Origin: Pseudomaricurvus alkylphenolicus
GTDB taxonomy: Bacteria; Pseudomonadota; Gammaproteobacteria; Pseudomonadales; Cellvibrionaceae
Direction: 5' to 3'
Length of the DNA stretch: 64,000 nt
NCBI RefSeq assembly: GCF_011683955.1
Contig: NZ_JAAQPI010000005.1
Span: 368,786 to 432,785 of the forward strand
Both the position numbers and the translations under genes were made by a program. The notes under the pieces are model-generated. The model worked only from the letters and a program-made list of their open reading frames with translations, searched no databases and was not told the DNA's origin. Below, one piece after another: positions 8,504 through 16,624 of the stretch. Position 1 is the first letter of the stretch. Every line of letters starts with the position of its first letter.

Positions 8504-9664
8504 CTAAAGCCGCATGTCTTCCTCATAGCGACGGTGAAACTCTGTCAGCGCAGATTCGAAGCGGCCGAAGTGGATTTCCTTGACGATGCCACTTTCCATA
8601 TTCGCCTGAATGGTTTCGCCCAACACCCAGTCTTCCGTGAGAATATGATTGACCAGATAGTGGTTTTTCTCATGTATTTTGCGCTCTTCTTCTGACCAGT
8701 CATCGCTGCCGTTCTTCGGCGGGTTCACCAGCAGTACTTCCTCAATACGGGTTTCACCGGGCGCCAAGGGCACCATTTTAATCAGAGAAATATTGTCCGG
8801 CTGCGCGAGCAGCAGCATCCCGGGCGGCAGGTTGTAGATCACATTGGCCATTTGACGCATATCCCACTGGTCTTCATTCAGGTCCCTCGCCTCCAATAGA
8901 GGTTTTTTGGGCAGGATCATCCGCATGTAGGGACCCCAGCTTTCCCAGGTGGACAGATTGCCCAGAAAGAAGGGCGCCAGGGTATCTTTATGCGCGACAT
9001 TAAAGTGGTAGGCCTCAATGCCGCCTTCCGCCAAAATTTTCCAGTTAGCCTTAATCACGTAATCCCGACGTGCATAGACCCGCTGATTTTCCAAATCCAG
9101 ATACTTAAAGCCGAGCGCCATTTCTTCGTGCAAGAAATCATCCGGCAGTTTTTGTTCGGGATCGGGGTGTATAAACACCATTCCGTTGATAACGCGGCTA
9201 TCAAACTCAATCAAATTCAGTTCGTCTTTATTCAAGTCGGAGAAACCGCTTTCAAATTCCGGTGCGGCTATAAGCTTGCCCTCAGAACTGTAGGTCCAGG
9301 CATGGTAGGGGCAGCTGAAGCGGCGTTTACAGCCGCTGCTGCCTGTTGCCACCAAACGTGCATTGCGGTGTCGGCAGACATTGGCGTAGACCCGAACCTG
9401 ATCGTCCTTGTCCCGTACCATCAACAGCGGTAAACCATTGATCCAGTCCAAAGAAACATAATCACCGATATTAGGCACTTCGTTAGCCGTCGCGATAGCA
9501 GCAGGCATTTGTTGAAAAATCAGCTGGGTCTCGCGCTTAAACCAATCCTCTGAAACATATCGATCAATGGTATGGGTCTCGGTGGAATCGTGAAATTGCT
9601 TGTCTCCGTTTTCATGAAGTTCCACCACTTCCTTGATCAGCCGGATTTCAGTCTGTCGATCCAT
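8504..9664 (-). CDS. Rieske non-heme iron oxygenase, alpha (catalytic) subunit
   Basis: A 386-residue oxygenase. The Rieske 2Fe-2S centre is C-R-H-x17-C-P-Y-H in the N-terminal third. The mononuclear iron site is in the C-terminal domain: EGGIEAYHFNVAHKD carries the two His ligands of the E-x-x-x-Y-H-x-x-x-x-H type pattern. Such enzymes hydroxylate rings or demethylate N-methyl groups (GbcA, CntA and stachydrine demethylase types) using a separate reductase. No reductase or beta subunit gene is adjacent. The frame extends to an ATG at 9733, but ATG 9664 has GAGAGGA seven bases upstream and is preferred. It is divergent from a GlxA-type AraC regulator. That pairing resembles the GbdR control of betaine demethylation genes, so a quaternary-amine substrate is plausible but inferred. 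Confidence 0.88.
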   Translation of the reverse strand: MDRQTEIRLIKEVVELHENGDKQFHDSTETHTIDRYVSEDWFKRETQLIFQQMPAAIATANEVPNIGDYVSLDWINGLPLLMVRDKDDQVRVYANVCRHRNARLVATGSSGCKRRFSCPYHAWTYSSEGKLIAAPEFESGFSDLNKDELNLIEFDSRVINGMVFIHPDPEQKLPDDFLHEEMALGFKYLDLENQRVYARRDYVIKANWKILAEGGIEAYHFNVAHKDTLAPFFLGNLSTWESWGPYMRMILPKKPLLEARDLNEDQWDMRQMANVIYNLPPGMLLLAQPDNISLIKMVPLAPGETRIEEVLLVNPPKNGSDDWSEEERKIHEKNHYLVNHILTEDWVLGETIQANMESGIVKEIHFGRFESALTEFHRRYEEDMRL

Positions 9665-9799
9665 AGTTGGGTCCTCTCTCTGAGATGATGTTTGAGCCTG
9701 ATCTGCCAGAGCCGTATAGGGGTACTTTATCAATGTATAATCAACTAAAAATGACTATAATTGACAAATATACAACCATTTAAGACAAGCAGGAGAGCC

Positions 9800-10792
9800 A
9801 TGGCCTTGACACAACAGCGAGCGGTTAAAATCGCCTATCTAATCCCAGATCAATTCTGGAGCGGTACTGTGGTGGGTGCTGTCGAGATCTTTCACGGTAT
9901 GGCACTGAATGCCAAAGCGTTTCAAAGCAAGCAATATCGAGGTTTTGACGTATCTCTGCTGAGTACGACGGAAAAGAAACCCCTTGGATTTTCAGGGCTC
10001 ACCCTCGATACCCGCTATTTTGGTGCTCCGGAGTTCATTAACGAAAGATTTGATGCGATAGTCGTTCCCTCTGTCTGGAATCTGTCGATGGATAACCTGA
10101 GGGAATCCGACAATGCGTTGGCCTGGTTACGGCGGCAGCATCAGCAGGGCTGCATTGTCGCGGGATTGGTGACCGGTGTGTTCTATCTGGCAGAGGCCGG
10201 TCTTCTCGATGGCCGGGAGGCGACCATACACTGGGCCTCGGTGAATATTTTCCAACAGCGTTATCCCAACATCAAAATCACGCCGCAAGTGCAACTCATT
10301 GAATCAGACAATATTATTTCCACCTCGACGACACCGGCGACGTTTCATGTGACGCTATTGTTGATTCAGCGGTTTCTGGGGGATAGGGCCGCAGAATTTG
10401 CTTCCCATTATTTTGCCATTCGGGATAAGGAAGCACCGCTTCCCGAGTTTCTGGAACCGTCCAGTCTCGATACTCTGGTCGATGCCGTTCGTGACAAAAT
10501 ACGCATGAATTACACGGAAGATATCTCGCTCGAAGGCCTGGCATCAGAGTTCAATGTGACCTCTCGAACACTTTCCCGCCGTTTTGTCGCCACTACCGGC
10601 ATCACTCCCATTCACTACTTGACCAAACAGCGCCTCAATATTGCCCGGCGTTTACTGCAATCAACCGATTTTCAGATTCAGCGTATTGCAGAGCAATCCG
10701 GGTTTGCATCAGCGACCGTGTTTGGCCGCAGCTTTAAGCAGGAGTTTGGGCAGACACCCCGGGAATTTCGACAATCGCTGCCCAATACTTGA
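9800..10792 (+). CDS. GlxA-type transcriptional regulator (DJ-1/PfpI-like domain plus AraC HTH)
   Basis: A 330-residue regulator. The N-terminal half is a DJ-1/PfpI (GATase-1-like) domain: VKIAYLIPDQFWSGTVVGAV and DAIVVPSVW, with a GLVTGVFYLAEAGLLDGREATIHW-type core at about 115-140. The C-terminal 95 residues form a two-HTH AraC domain (EDISLEGLASEFNVTSRTLS through RIAEQSGFASATVFGRSFKQ to FGQTPREFR). Family members with known roles include GbdR, CdhR and ArgR, which activate betaine, carnitine or arginine catabolism. The frame can be opened from TTG 9761, but ATG 9800 with AGGAG at 9791-9795 is the supported start. It is divergent from the Rieske oxygenase with a 135-bp shared promoter region, and most likely activates it. 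Confidence 0.88.
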   Translation: MALTQQRAVKIAYLIPDQFWSGTVVGAVEIFHGMALNAKAFQSKQYRGFDVSLLSTTEKKPLGFSGLTLDTRYFGAPEFINERFDAIVVPSVWNLSMDNLRESDNALAWLRRQHQQGCIVAGLVTGVFYLAEAGLLDGREATIHWASVNIFQQRYPNIKITPQVQLIESDNIISTSTTPATFHVTLLLIQRFLGDRAAEFASHYFAIRDKEAPLPEFLEPSSLDTLVDAVRDKIRMNYTEDISLEGLASEFNVTSRTLSRRFVATTGITPIHYLTKQRLNIARRLLQSTDFQIQRIAEQSGFASATVFGRSFKQEFGQTPREFRQSLPNT

Positions 10793-10804
10793 CGATTTCC
10801 AGAG

Positions 10805-11611
10805 TTAAAGCACCACCTTCTGGCAGGAGCGTATAAGATTGATTTTGCTGAAGTTATAACCGGACAGTCTGCTCATCAGATTCTCTTTGCCCAGTAACTG
10901 CAAAGTGATCGCTTTTTGGCTGTATCCCTGTTGATGCAATTGCTGGACCTCTGCAGCCAGATTGACGATGTAATCATACTTTTCCTGCAGCCGTTGCTTG
11001 CCGTCTTTAACGATACCGCGATGGGGGCAGATGATGGTATCGAATTCCAGCGCCAGAACACGTTTGGTGCTCTCAAGAATGGTGGCGATATCTTCGTCGA
11101 CGCGAAGCAGCTTCAAATGGTTGGCGATATACAGGTCTGCACTGAATAGCCAGCCGCGTTCCGGTAACAGATAGCAGGTCATATCCTTGGCATGGCCCGG
11201 TGTAAAGATGCTTTCGACACGCTCACCATCAGCCAGGCACAGGTCCTGCGGGATCACAGCAGCCTCCACTCGATCAGCTGCTCCCCATAGAATTCGCTGC
11301 GTAATCGGAATCCGAAAACCCCGCTTGAGTTTCTGTACTGTTAATTCCGGCGCCAGGGGTGTGATGTTGGTCAGGGTTTTGATCCGGCCGGCATTTCCGC
11401 TGTGGTCTTCATGGTGATGGGTCAGAATCAACTGCTGCAGTGGTTTCTCTTCGACAAAGGGCTTAACGTAGCGCCACTGGTTGGTCGGACCGGTGTCAAT
11501 CAGGGTATTGCCCAGTCGGTACAGAATGAATGAACTGTTGATGCCTAAATTGAAACGACCTACCCGGATGGCATCAATGCCCTGATATTGAAACTTATCT
11601 AATACTGCCAT
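10805..11611 (-). CDS. Metallo-beta-lactamase-fold hydrolase
   Basis: An MBL-fold protein of 268 residues from ATG 11611. The metal-binding signature LTHHHEDHSG (H-x-H-x-D-H) is present, preceded by NTLIDTGP and followed by TPGHAKDMTCYLLPERGWLFSADLY (His and Asp ligands) and ICPHRG (last His), so the binuclear site looks complete. The substrate is unknown; glyoxalase II-like thioesterases and lactonases share this fold. An ATG at 11686 adds 25 residues and has AAAGG upstream, but those residues overlap the border of a degraded regulator gene and look non-conserved, so the shorter start is preferred. The gene is convergent with the GlxA regulator (12 bp apart). Confidence 0.82.
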   Translation of the reverse strand: MAVLDKFQYQGIDAIRVGRFNLGINSSFILYRLGNTLIDTGPTNQWRYVKPFVEEKPLQQLILTHHHEDHSGNAGRIKTLTNITPLAPELTVQKLKRGFRIPITQRILWGAADRVEAAVIPQDLCLADGERVESIFTPGHAKDMTCYLLPERGWLFSADLYIANHLKLLRVDEDIATILESTKRVLALEFDTIICPHRGIVKDGKQRLQEKYDYIVNLAAEVQQLHQQGYSQKAITLQLLGKENLMSRLSGYNFSKINLIRSCQKVVL

Positions 11612-11747
11612 CGATGAATCAACTGCTGCTATAAATCGCCGAAATGCACTTATCTTGCATAACAGGTTGCCGCCAGGCAATGACATTTCCAGCCTTTAGG
11701 ATTGTCCGATTCAATGAATTTGCGTCTGAAATCCATGAGCTTTGAAG

Positions 11748-12014
11748 TCACACTGAAAGGCCATTGACAGACTCCACCATCAACTCATGCTGCAGAATCG
11801 TCATGAGTGTCCAGCGGCATTGGACTGGTTTACTGAGTCCACCGACATCGGCGACGATCCGCAGGGCCTCGATCATGCCGCTCAGCGACAGCAGGGTGAA
11901 CTGAGGCTGCAATAGAAACCCTACATGAAGCTTGGTGGAGTCAGTGGTCGTCAAGATAATCGCCTGTGCCAACGGTGGTGTTGCTACTCTGAAATATCTG
12001 TCTGTTATTTGCAA
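11748..12014 (-). pseudogene. Truncated remnant of a second GlxA/AraC-family regulator
   Basis: An 88-residue frame whose C-terminal two thirds match only the first part of the DJ-1/PfpI domain of GlxA-type regulators. HVGFLLQPQFTLLSLSGMIE, then ALRIVADVGG and CRWTLMT...VESVNGL line up with the usual FLLLPGFSLLaxxxxxEPLRxAN ... RWxLxSxxGxxVxxSNG pattern. A stop follows immediately, and neither the same frame nor the neighbouring frame continues the domain or encodes an AraC HTH before the metallo-hydrolase gene begins. I therefore read it as a gene that lost about three quarters of its 3' end. It sits divergent from the D-amino-acid dehydrogenase operon, where an activator would be expected. 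An expressed 88-residue protein is possible but unlikely to bind DNA. Confidence 0.6.
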
Positions 12015-12118
12015 GTTTTTGTCGGAATATTCCTAGCCGCCCATTCCCGCCAGAAGCTAGGATACGACCACACTGTCAGCCTGTGGCTTTGAGTCGATCG
12101 TTGAGGAAGATAAATCCC

Positions 12119-13378
12119 GTGCAAAAAACACTGATTATTGGCGCTGGCCTGCTCGGATTGAGTACCGCCAAAGCCCTGCATGACCTTGGCCGCGAGGTGG
12201 AGGTGCTGGATGCTGCCGAAGAGGTTGGACTGGGCGCCAGCTACGCCAACGGGGGTATGCTGACGGCGTCCATGTCGGACCCTTGGAATTCACCGGGTGT
12301 GCACCGGCATCTGGCGTCGTCATTGTTTGATCCCACTTCGCCTATGAAGCTTCATCTTAAGGCGATTCCTACACTGTTCTGTTGGGGGTTGAAGTTCCTG
12401 CGCAATTCCACTTCGCGCCGCCACACCCACGCCGTGCAGTCAAATTATGCACTGGCCAGCTACTCGATAGGGCAAACCCGCGCCTGGCGTGAGCAGCTTG
12501 ATCTTGACTACAACGCCGCGGCGGCGGGTTCCATGAAAATCTTTCGCAATCCGTCGGCGGCTCAGGGGCCTCTGGCCCTGGCCAAAGCGCTGCATCCGGC
12601 CGGGCTTCGATTTCACCAGCTGGATGTAGACGGAGTTCTTGAATACGAACCCATGCTGCATGACATTCGAGACCAGATCACCGGCGCACTGTACTTCCCT
12701 GGCGACGAAAGTGGAGATGCCCACTTGTTTTGCCGTGCGCTCAAACGTTATCTGCAAAATCAGGGAGTTATGGTTAATACGGGCGTCCCTGTTGAGAGCC
12801 TGATGATCGCCAAGGGTAGAATCCGCGGTGTTCGTACCCAATCGAAAGAGTATATTGCAGACTGCGTCGTCGTAGCAGCGGGCACCCAGACCCCGGCATT
12901 GCTAAAGGGAACTGGAATATCGCTTTCGATCGCACCGGCCAAGGGCTATAGCGTGACCTTTTGTGGAGAAGACGCAGGCCCTCTGCCGACCATTCCGGTG
13001 ATAGACGATGCGATGCACGCCGCCATTTCTCCTCTGGGCAATCAATTACGGGCAGTAGGTACCGCAGAGTTCACAGGTTTTGATAAGCGCCTGAGTCAGG
13101 TACGTATCGACAATCTGGTTAACCTGTTAAAGGCACTTTATCCAAGGATTGCTGCACAGATTGACCTCAATAAGGCCGAGCCCTGGACCGATTTTCGCCC
13201 CATGAGCAGTGACGGCAAACCCTTTATAGGGGAGAGCTGCGTCAAAGGGCTTTATATCAATAGCGGTCACGGTCATTTGGGCTGGACCAAGGCTGCCGGC
13301 TCCGCCTGTTTGCTGGCGGACCTGATGACCGCTAGAACGCCGGCAATTAACGATAAGCCTTTTGCGGTTCACCGATAA
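12119..13378 (+). CDS. FAD-dependent D-amino-acid dehydrogenase (DadA-like)
   Basis: A 419-residue flavoprotein of the DAO/DadA family. The N-terminal dinucleotide-binding motif is TLIIGAGLLGLSTAKALHDL followed by EVLDA, then the G-A-S-x-A-N-G-G motif (LGASYANGGML) typical of DadA. Near the C-terminus, FRPMSSDGKPFIG and GLYINSGHGHLGWTKAAGS form the conserved FAD/substrate segment. It would oxidise a D-amino or imino acid (D-alanine, D-proline or D-hydroxyproline) to the imine, feeding electrons to the respiratory chain. GTG 12119 is chosen over GTG 12083 because GAGGA lies at 12103-12107 and the flavin motif then begins at the usual distance from the N-terminus. An ornithine-cyclodeaminase homologue follows 34 bp later. 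Confidence 0.88.
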   Translation: MQKTLIIGAGLLGLSTAKALHDLGREVEVLDAAEEVGLGASYANGGMLTASMSDPWNSPGVHRHLASSLFDPTSPMKLHLKAIPTLFCWGLKFLRNSTSRRHTHAVQSNYALASYSIGQTRAWREQLDLDYNAAAAGSMKIFRNPSAAQGPLALAKALHPAGLRFHQLDVDGVLEYEPMLHDIRDQITGALYFPGDESGDAHLFCRALKRYLQNQGVMVNTGVPVESLMIAKGRIRGVRTQSKEYIADCVVVAAGTQTPALLKGTGISLSIAPAKGYSVTFCGEDAGPLPTIPVIDDAMHAAISPLGNQLRAVGTAEFTGFDKRLSQVRIDNLVNLLKALYPRIAAQIDLNKAEPWTDFRPMSSDGKPFIGESCVKGLYINSGHGHLGWTKAAGSACLLADLMTARTPAINDKPFAVHR

Positions 13379-13412
13379 CCCAATTCATTTAGTTAAATAC
13401 GAGGCACCTACT

Positions 13413-14393
13413 ATGTCACTCACTATCATTAACGCTGCGCAAGTTCGCGAGTTACTGTCCATGGACGAATGCATTGACGTCATGGTGCCCGCAATGATTG
13501 CGGCGTCCTCAGGCACGGTGTCGATTCCCCCACGAATGATCACTCCCCTGATCGATAACAGCGGCTTTTTTGCGCTGATGCCGGGCTCTTCAGCTGATCT
13601 TGCTACCTATGGTGCGAAGGTGGTGAGTCTGCACCCTCAAAACCCCGCTAAGGGGCTGCCGGCCATTCAGGGGTTTGTGACCTTGTTTGACCACCATTCC
13701 GGTGCGCCGGTTGCGATTATCGAGGGTGCTGAAGTGACGGGAATTCGCACGGCTGCTGCCTCTGGCCTGGCGACGCGGCTGTTGGCTCGTGAAGATGCGA
13801 CCACCTGCGCCATTTTCGGGACCGGTGTTCAGGCGGTCACCCATATCGACGCGATGAGTGCGGTCCGGCCGCTGACTGAAGTACTGATCTGGGGGCGTGA
13901 TCTGTCCAAAGCTGAGGCGTTGGCATCGGAGCAGGCTGAGCGAACCGGACTTAATATTCGCGCGACTGATGATCCTCAAGCTGCTGCTGGCTGTGACATC
14001 ATCTGTACCGTGACGGGCTCAGCCGAACCGATTCTCAAAGGTGAATGGGTGCAACCGGGAAGTCACGTGAATCTGGTAGGCGCCCATTCATTGGACAAAC
14101 GCGAGGCAGATACTGATCTGATTGCCAAGTCGGCAGTGTATACCGATCTGATGGAATCACTGCGGAATGAAGGGGGAGATGTGATGATCCCTGTGCAGGA
14201 GGGGCTTATCAAAGAAACACATGTCGTTGGTGAACTGGGGCAGCTGGCCAACGGCGATATTGCGGGCCGTCAGGACCGGCAACAGATTACTGTGTACAAC
14301 TCCCTTGGTGTAACGGCTCAAGACCTCTACGCCGCCCGTTATGTTTATGACCGGGCTCTCTCGCGAAACGCCGGTGTGAGCGTGGCCTGGTAG
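13413..14393 (+). CDS. Ornithine cyclodeaminase/mu-crystallin family protein
   Basis: A 326-residue NAD(P)-dependent enzyme of the ornithine cyclodeaminase/mu-crystallin family. Visible motifs are VTGIRTAAASGLATRLLARE, the dinucleotide-binding AIFGTGVQAVTHIDAM, and ELGQLANGDIAGR near the C-terminus. Family members include ornithine cyclodeaminase, alanine dehydrogenase and delta1-pyrroline-2-carboxylate reductase (LhpI). Because the preceding gene encodes a D-amino-acid dehydrogenase that would generate an imino acid, an imine or pyrroline-carboxylate reductase role is attractive: D-proline to the imine to L-proline. ATG 13413 is supported by GAGG at 13401-13404; the longer frame from 13362 overlaps the upstream gene. 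It ends 2 bp from the convergent Lrp gene. Confidence 0.85.
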   Translation: MSLTIINAAQVRELLSMDECIDVMVPAMIAASSGTVSIPPRMITPLIDNSGFFALMPGSSADLATYGAKVVSLHPQNPAKGLPAIQGFVTLFDHHSGAPVAIIEGAEVTGIRTAAASGLATRLLAREDATTCAIFGTGVQAVTHIDAMSAVRPLTEVLIWGRDLSKAEALASEQAERTGLNIRATDDPQAAAGCDIICTVTGSAEPILKGEWVQPGSHVNLVGAHSLDKREADTDLIAKSAVYTDLMESLRNEGGDVMIPVQEGLIKETHVVGELGQLANGDIAGRQDRQQITVYNSLGVTAQDLYAARYVYDRALSRNAGVSVAW

Positions 14394-14395
14394 GC

Positions 14396-14860
14396 TTACT
14401 CTAGCGCTGGTATGGGGGACGAGGGTTTGATTTCCTTGATCACCACACAGGAAGCAATGTCCTTTACGCTGGGATAGCGCAAGATCCCCCGCATTGTCAG
14501 ATCTCCCAGATCGTCAATATCTTTCGCGACCACTCGCAGCATCAGGTCATTGGGGCCGGTAATGGCCAGGCATTCGATGATCCGCGCTTCGCTCTGTACC
14601 GCATCAAAAAAGGCGGTAGTGTCGGTTTCTGAGCGCTGATCCAGATTCACCAGAATTACCGCAGAGATATGGCAACCCAATAATTTTGGGTCCACCTCTG
14701 CGCGATAACCTCGAATGATGCCAGATTCCTCCAAGGCCTTGGTCTTGCGTAAGCAGGGTGATTCGGAAAGGTGTACACGCTTGGCCAGCTCCACATTGGA
14801 CAGTCTGCCATCCTGCTGCAAAACGGCAAGGATGGCTTTTTCGTCATTTTTGATTGTCAC
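14396..14860 (-). CDS. Lrp/AsnC-family transcriptional regulator
   Basis: A 154-residue regulator. Residues 1-60 form the AsnC-type winged HTH (KAILAVLQQDGRLSNVELAK, then RVHLSESPCLRKTKALEESG and IIRGYRAEVDP), followed by the RAM ligand-binding domain (ISAVILVNLDQR, then V-x-E-C-x-x-I-T-G-x-N-D-L-M-L in IIECLAITGPNDLMLRV). Such proteins respond to amino acids and commonly control adjacent amino-acid catabolic genes. The stop is 2 bp from the end of the convergent ornithine-cyclodeaminase homologue. The D-amino-acid dehydrogenase operon is the likeliest target, though on the other side the gene is also divergent from the P450 operon (157 bp apart). Confidence 0.9.
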   Translation of the reverse strand: MTIKNDEKAILAVLQQDGRLSNVELAKRVHLSESPCLRKTKALEESGIIRGYRAEVDPKLLGCHISAVILVNLDQRSETDTTAFFDAVQSEARIIECLAITGPNDLMLRVVAKDIDDLGDLTMRGILRYPSVKDIASCVVIKEIKPSSPIPALE

Positions 14861-15017
14861 GGCAGGAATCCACCCATCTTTTGCTAATCAGGGGCAGATT
14901 ATGTCTATTCCTGGCAAAAGATAAAAGTAATTGGACAGAAAAAGTCCCAATAGCCTGGTTAGAATATTCCTCTGTCAACACAGTGCCCCGAACCCTGTCC
15001 TGAGGAGAAACCAGACG

Positions 15018-16217
15018 GTGACTATGGCTGAAACCAACCACTTTCCACTGGGTGCCCGCTTATCGGTCGCCAGTTTATCAAAAGACCCCTACCCACAACT
15101 GCTGGAACTACAGCATCAAGAGCCCATAAGCTGGATTGCAGAACTGAATATGTATTATGTACTGCGACACAGCGACGTTGAGTACATTCTGAAAGACGCC
15201 GAACACTTTATTACCGGAACAGAGTCATCCCTGGTTTATGATACTTTCGGCGAACATATGATGACGGTAGAGGGCAAGCAACACCAACGCTACAAAGGCA
15301 AAGTACGCAAGCCATTTATGCCCAAATTTATTCGCGAAAATATCGAGACAGAGATCACTTGCCTGGTGGATTCCTTGATCGATGGCTTTCAAAACAAAGG
15401 CCAGATAGAGCTTCGTTCCGCGTTTGCCAGTCGTATTCCGGTACAGACAATGTTGCAACTGTTTGGGCTACCTCAGCAGGATGAAAAGTACCTGCGCTGT
15501 TGGTACAACGATTTCGAACGGGCGCTGGCCAACTTCCAGTGGGATGAAGCGATACGCAGTAAAGCGAAAACCAGCGTCGAGGAGTTTCATCAACACCTGC
15601 AGCAAAGCATCGGGCATTTGCGTGAACATCCCAACGCCTCGTTGCTCAGCTCCCTGGCCAATGCACCCGAAGCAGAACGGCTAACGGATGAAGAAATCCG
15701 TCACAATGCGTTGATCATCTTTTTCGGTGGTATCTCCACTGTCGAGGCCTTGATCCTTAATGCACTCTACGCGCTGTCCACCCATGCGGATGTTTTTGAA
15801 CGGGTGCGCAAGGATCTCAGCTTGTTACCGAAAGTCCTTGAGGAAACCGTTCGCTGGGCGGCGCCGGTTCAGTCTGCCACCCGACATGTCGTCAAAGACT
15901 GTGAATACGGTGGTGTTAAATTCAAAAAGGGCGACACGGTTAACTGTATGTTGAATGCAGCCAATCGGGACCCCGAAGTATTTTCCGATGCCAATCGCTT
16001 TGACATTGACCGCCCGGACCTCCGTCGTCATATTGGTTTTGCCACAGGCGGCCACTCGTGTCTCGGCTCTCATCTCGCCCGTGCCGAAGCTCGAATTGCA
16101 CTGGAGCGGCTGATCACGCGGCTGCCAAATTGCCGTATGGACCCCGGTCGGGCATCGGCCCCGGAGGGTTATGAATTTCGCCAGCCGCTATCGCTGCAAC
16201 TGATTTGGAATCACTAA
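15018..16217 (+). CDS. Cytochrome P450 (bacterial class I)
   Basis: A soluble P450 monooxygenase of about 399 residues. The I-helix oxygen-activation segment is ALIIFFGGISTVEAL. The K-helix ExxR is in VLEETVRW. The heme-thiolate loop is HIGFATGGHSCLGSHLARAE, with the Cys inside F-x-x-G-x-H-x-C-x-G. The I-helix carries G-G-I-S-T rather than the more common A-G-x-x-T. The start is probably GTG 15018, with GAGGAG at 15002-15007; the in-frame ATG 15024 is the alternative, and an upstream extension to 14931 lacks a ribosome binding site. A 2Fe-2S ferredoxin gene follows 12 bp later as its electron donor. No ferredoxin reductase gene is in the window. The substrate is not predictable. Confidence 0.92.
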   Translation: MTMAETNHFPLGARLSVASLSKDPYPQLLELQHQEPISWIAELNMYYVLRHSDVEYILKDAEHFITGTESSLVYDTFGEHMMTVEGKQHQRYKGKVRKPFMPKFIRENIETEITCLVDSLIDGFQNKGQIELRSAFASRIPVQTMLQLFGLPQQDEKYLRCWYNDFERALANFQWDEAIRSKAKTSVEEFHQHLQQSIGHLREHPNASLLSSLANAPEAERLTDEEIRHNALIIFFGGISTVEALILNALYALSTHADVFERVRKDLSLLPKVLEETVRWAAPVQSATRHVVKDCEYGGVKFKKGDTVNCMLNAANRDPEVFSDANRFDIDRPDLRRHIGFATGGHSCLGSHLARAEARIALERLITRLPNCRMDPGRASAPEGYEFRQPLSLQLIWNH

Positions 16218-16229
16218 GGGAACACCGCC

Positions 16230-16550
16230 ATGGTTGAACTGGTTTTTATTGACAGCAATGATCAACGTTACCAAGTAGAAGGGGAGGTGGGCCGCAGTTT
16301 GATGGAAGTGGCAATGGATAATATGGTGCCTCATATCCTCGCCGATTGCGGCGGCTGTATCTCCTGTGGCACTTGCCGGGTGGATGTGGTTGAGACCTGG
16401 CAATCGGTGGTCGGACAGGCGACGGCTTCAGAAGCAGACCTGATCGAAGGGCTGGATCAGCCAACCCCGGCAAGCCGTTTGGCCTGCCAGGTGACTGTTA
16501 CCGAAGAAATGCAGGGTGCTGAGTTTTTGCTGTCGGATGAGTTCTGCTAG
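16230..16550 (+). CDS. 2Fe-2S ferredoxin (putidaredoxin/adrenodoxin type)
   Basis: A 106-residue ferredoxin. The cluster ligands are the pattern C-x5-C-x2-C in DCGGCISCGTCRV plus the distal Cys in RLACQVTV, as in vertebrate-type ferredoxins that serve class I P450s. It is 12 bp downstream of the P450 and clearly co-transcribed with it, so it most likely shuttles electrons from an unlinked NAD(P)H ferredoxin reductase to that enzyme. An additional terminal Cys (DEFC) is not part of the motif. The stop codon lies inside the left arm of a long inverted repeat at 16547-16606. Confidence 0.93.
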   Translation: MVELVFIDSNDQRYQVEGEVGRSLMEVAMDNMVPHILADCGGCISCGTCRVDVVETWQSVVGQATASEADLIEGLDQPTPASRLACQVTVTEEMQGAEFLLSDEFC

Positions 16551-16606
16551 TGGAGTGTATCAAATAGATTGCTGAAATCGACAATCTATTTGATACACTT
16601 CACTAG
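16547..16606. repeat. 25-bp-stem inverted repeat between convergent genes
   Basis: The left arm runs 16547-16571 and the right arm 16582-16606. They pair over 25 positions (24 Watson-Crick plus one G-U in RNA) around a 10-base loop, CTGAAATCGA. The arms begin CTAGTGGAGTG and end CACTTCACTAG. The stem includes the TAG stop of the ferredoxin gene. It is too long and too AT-rich, and lacks a T-tract, for a textbook terminator, but it sits exactly where a bidirectional one would be, between the ferredoxin and the convergent acyl-CoA dehydrogenase. A miniature mobile element or an RNase III-processed hairpin are alternatives. Confidence 0.85.
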
Positions 16607-16624
16607 TCACTCCGCAGCGTCAAG

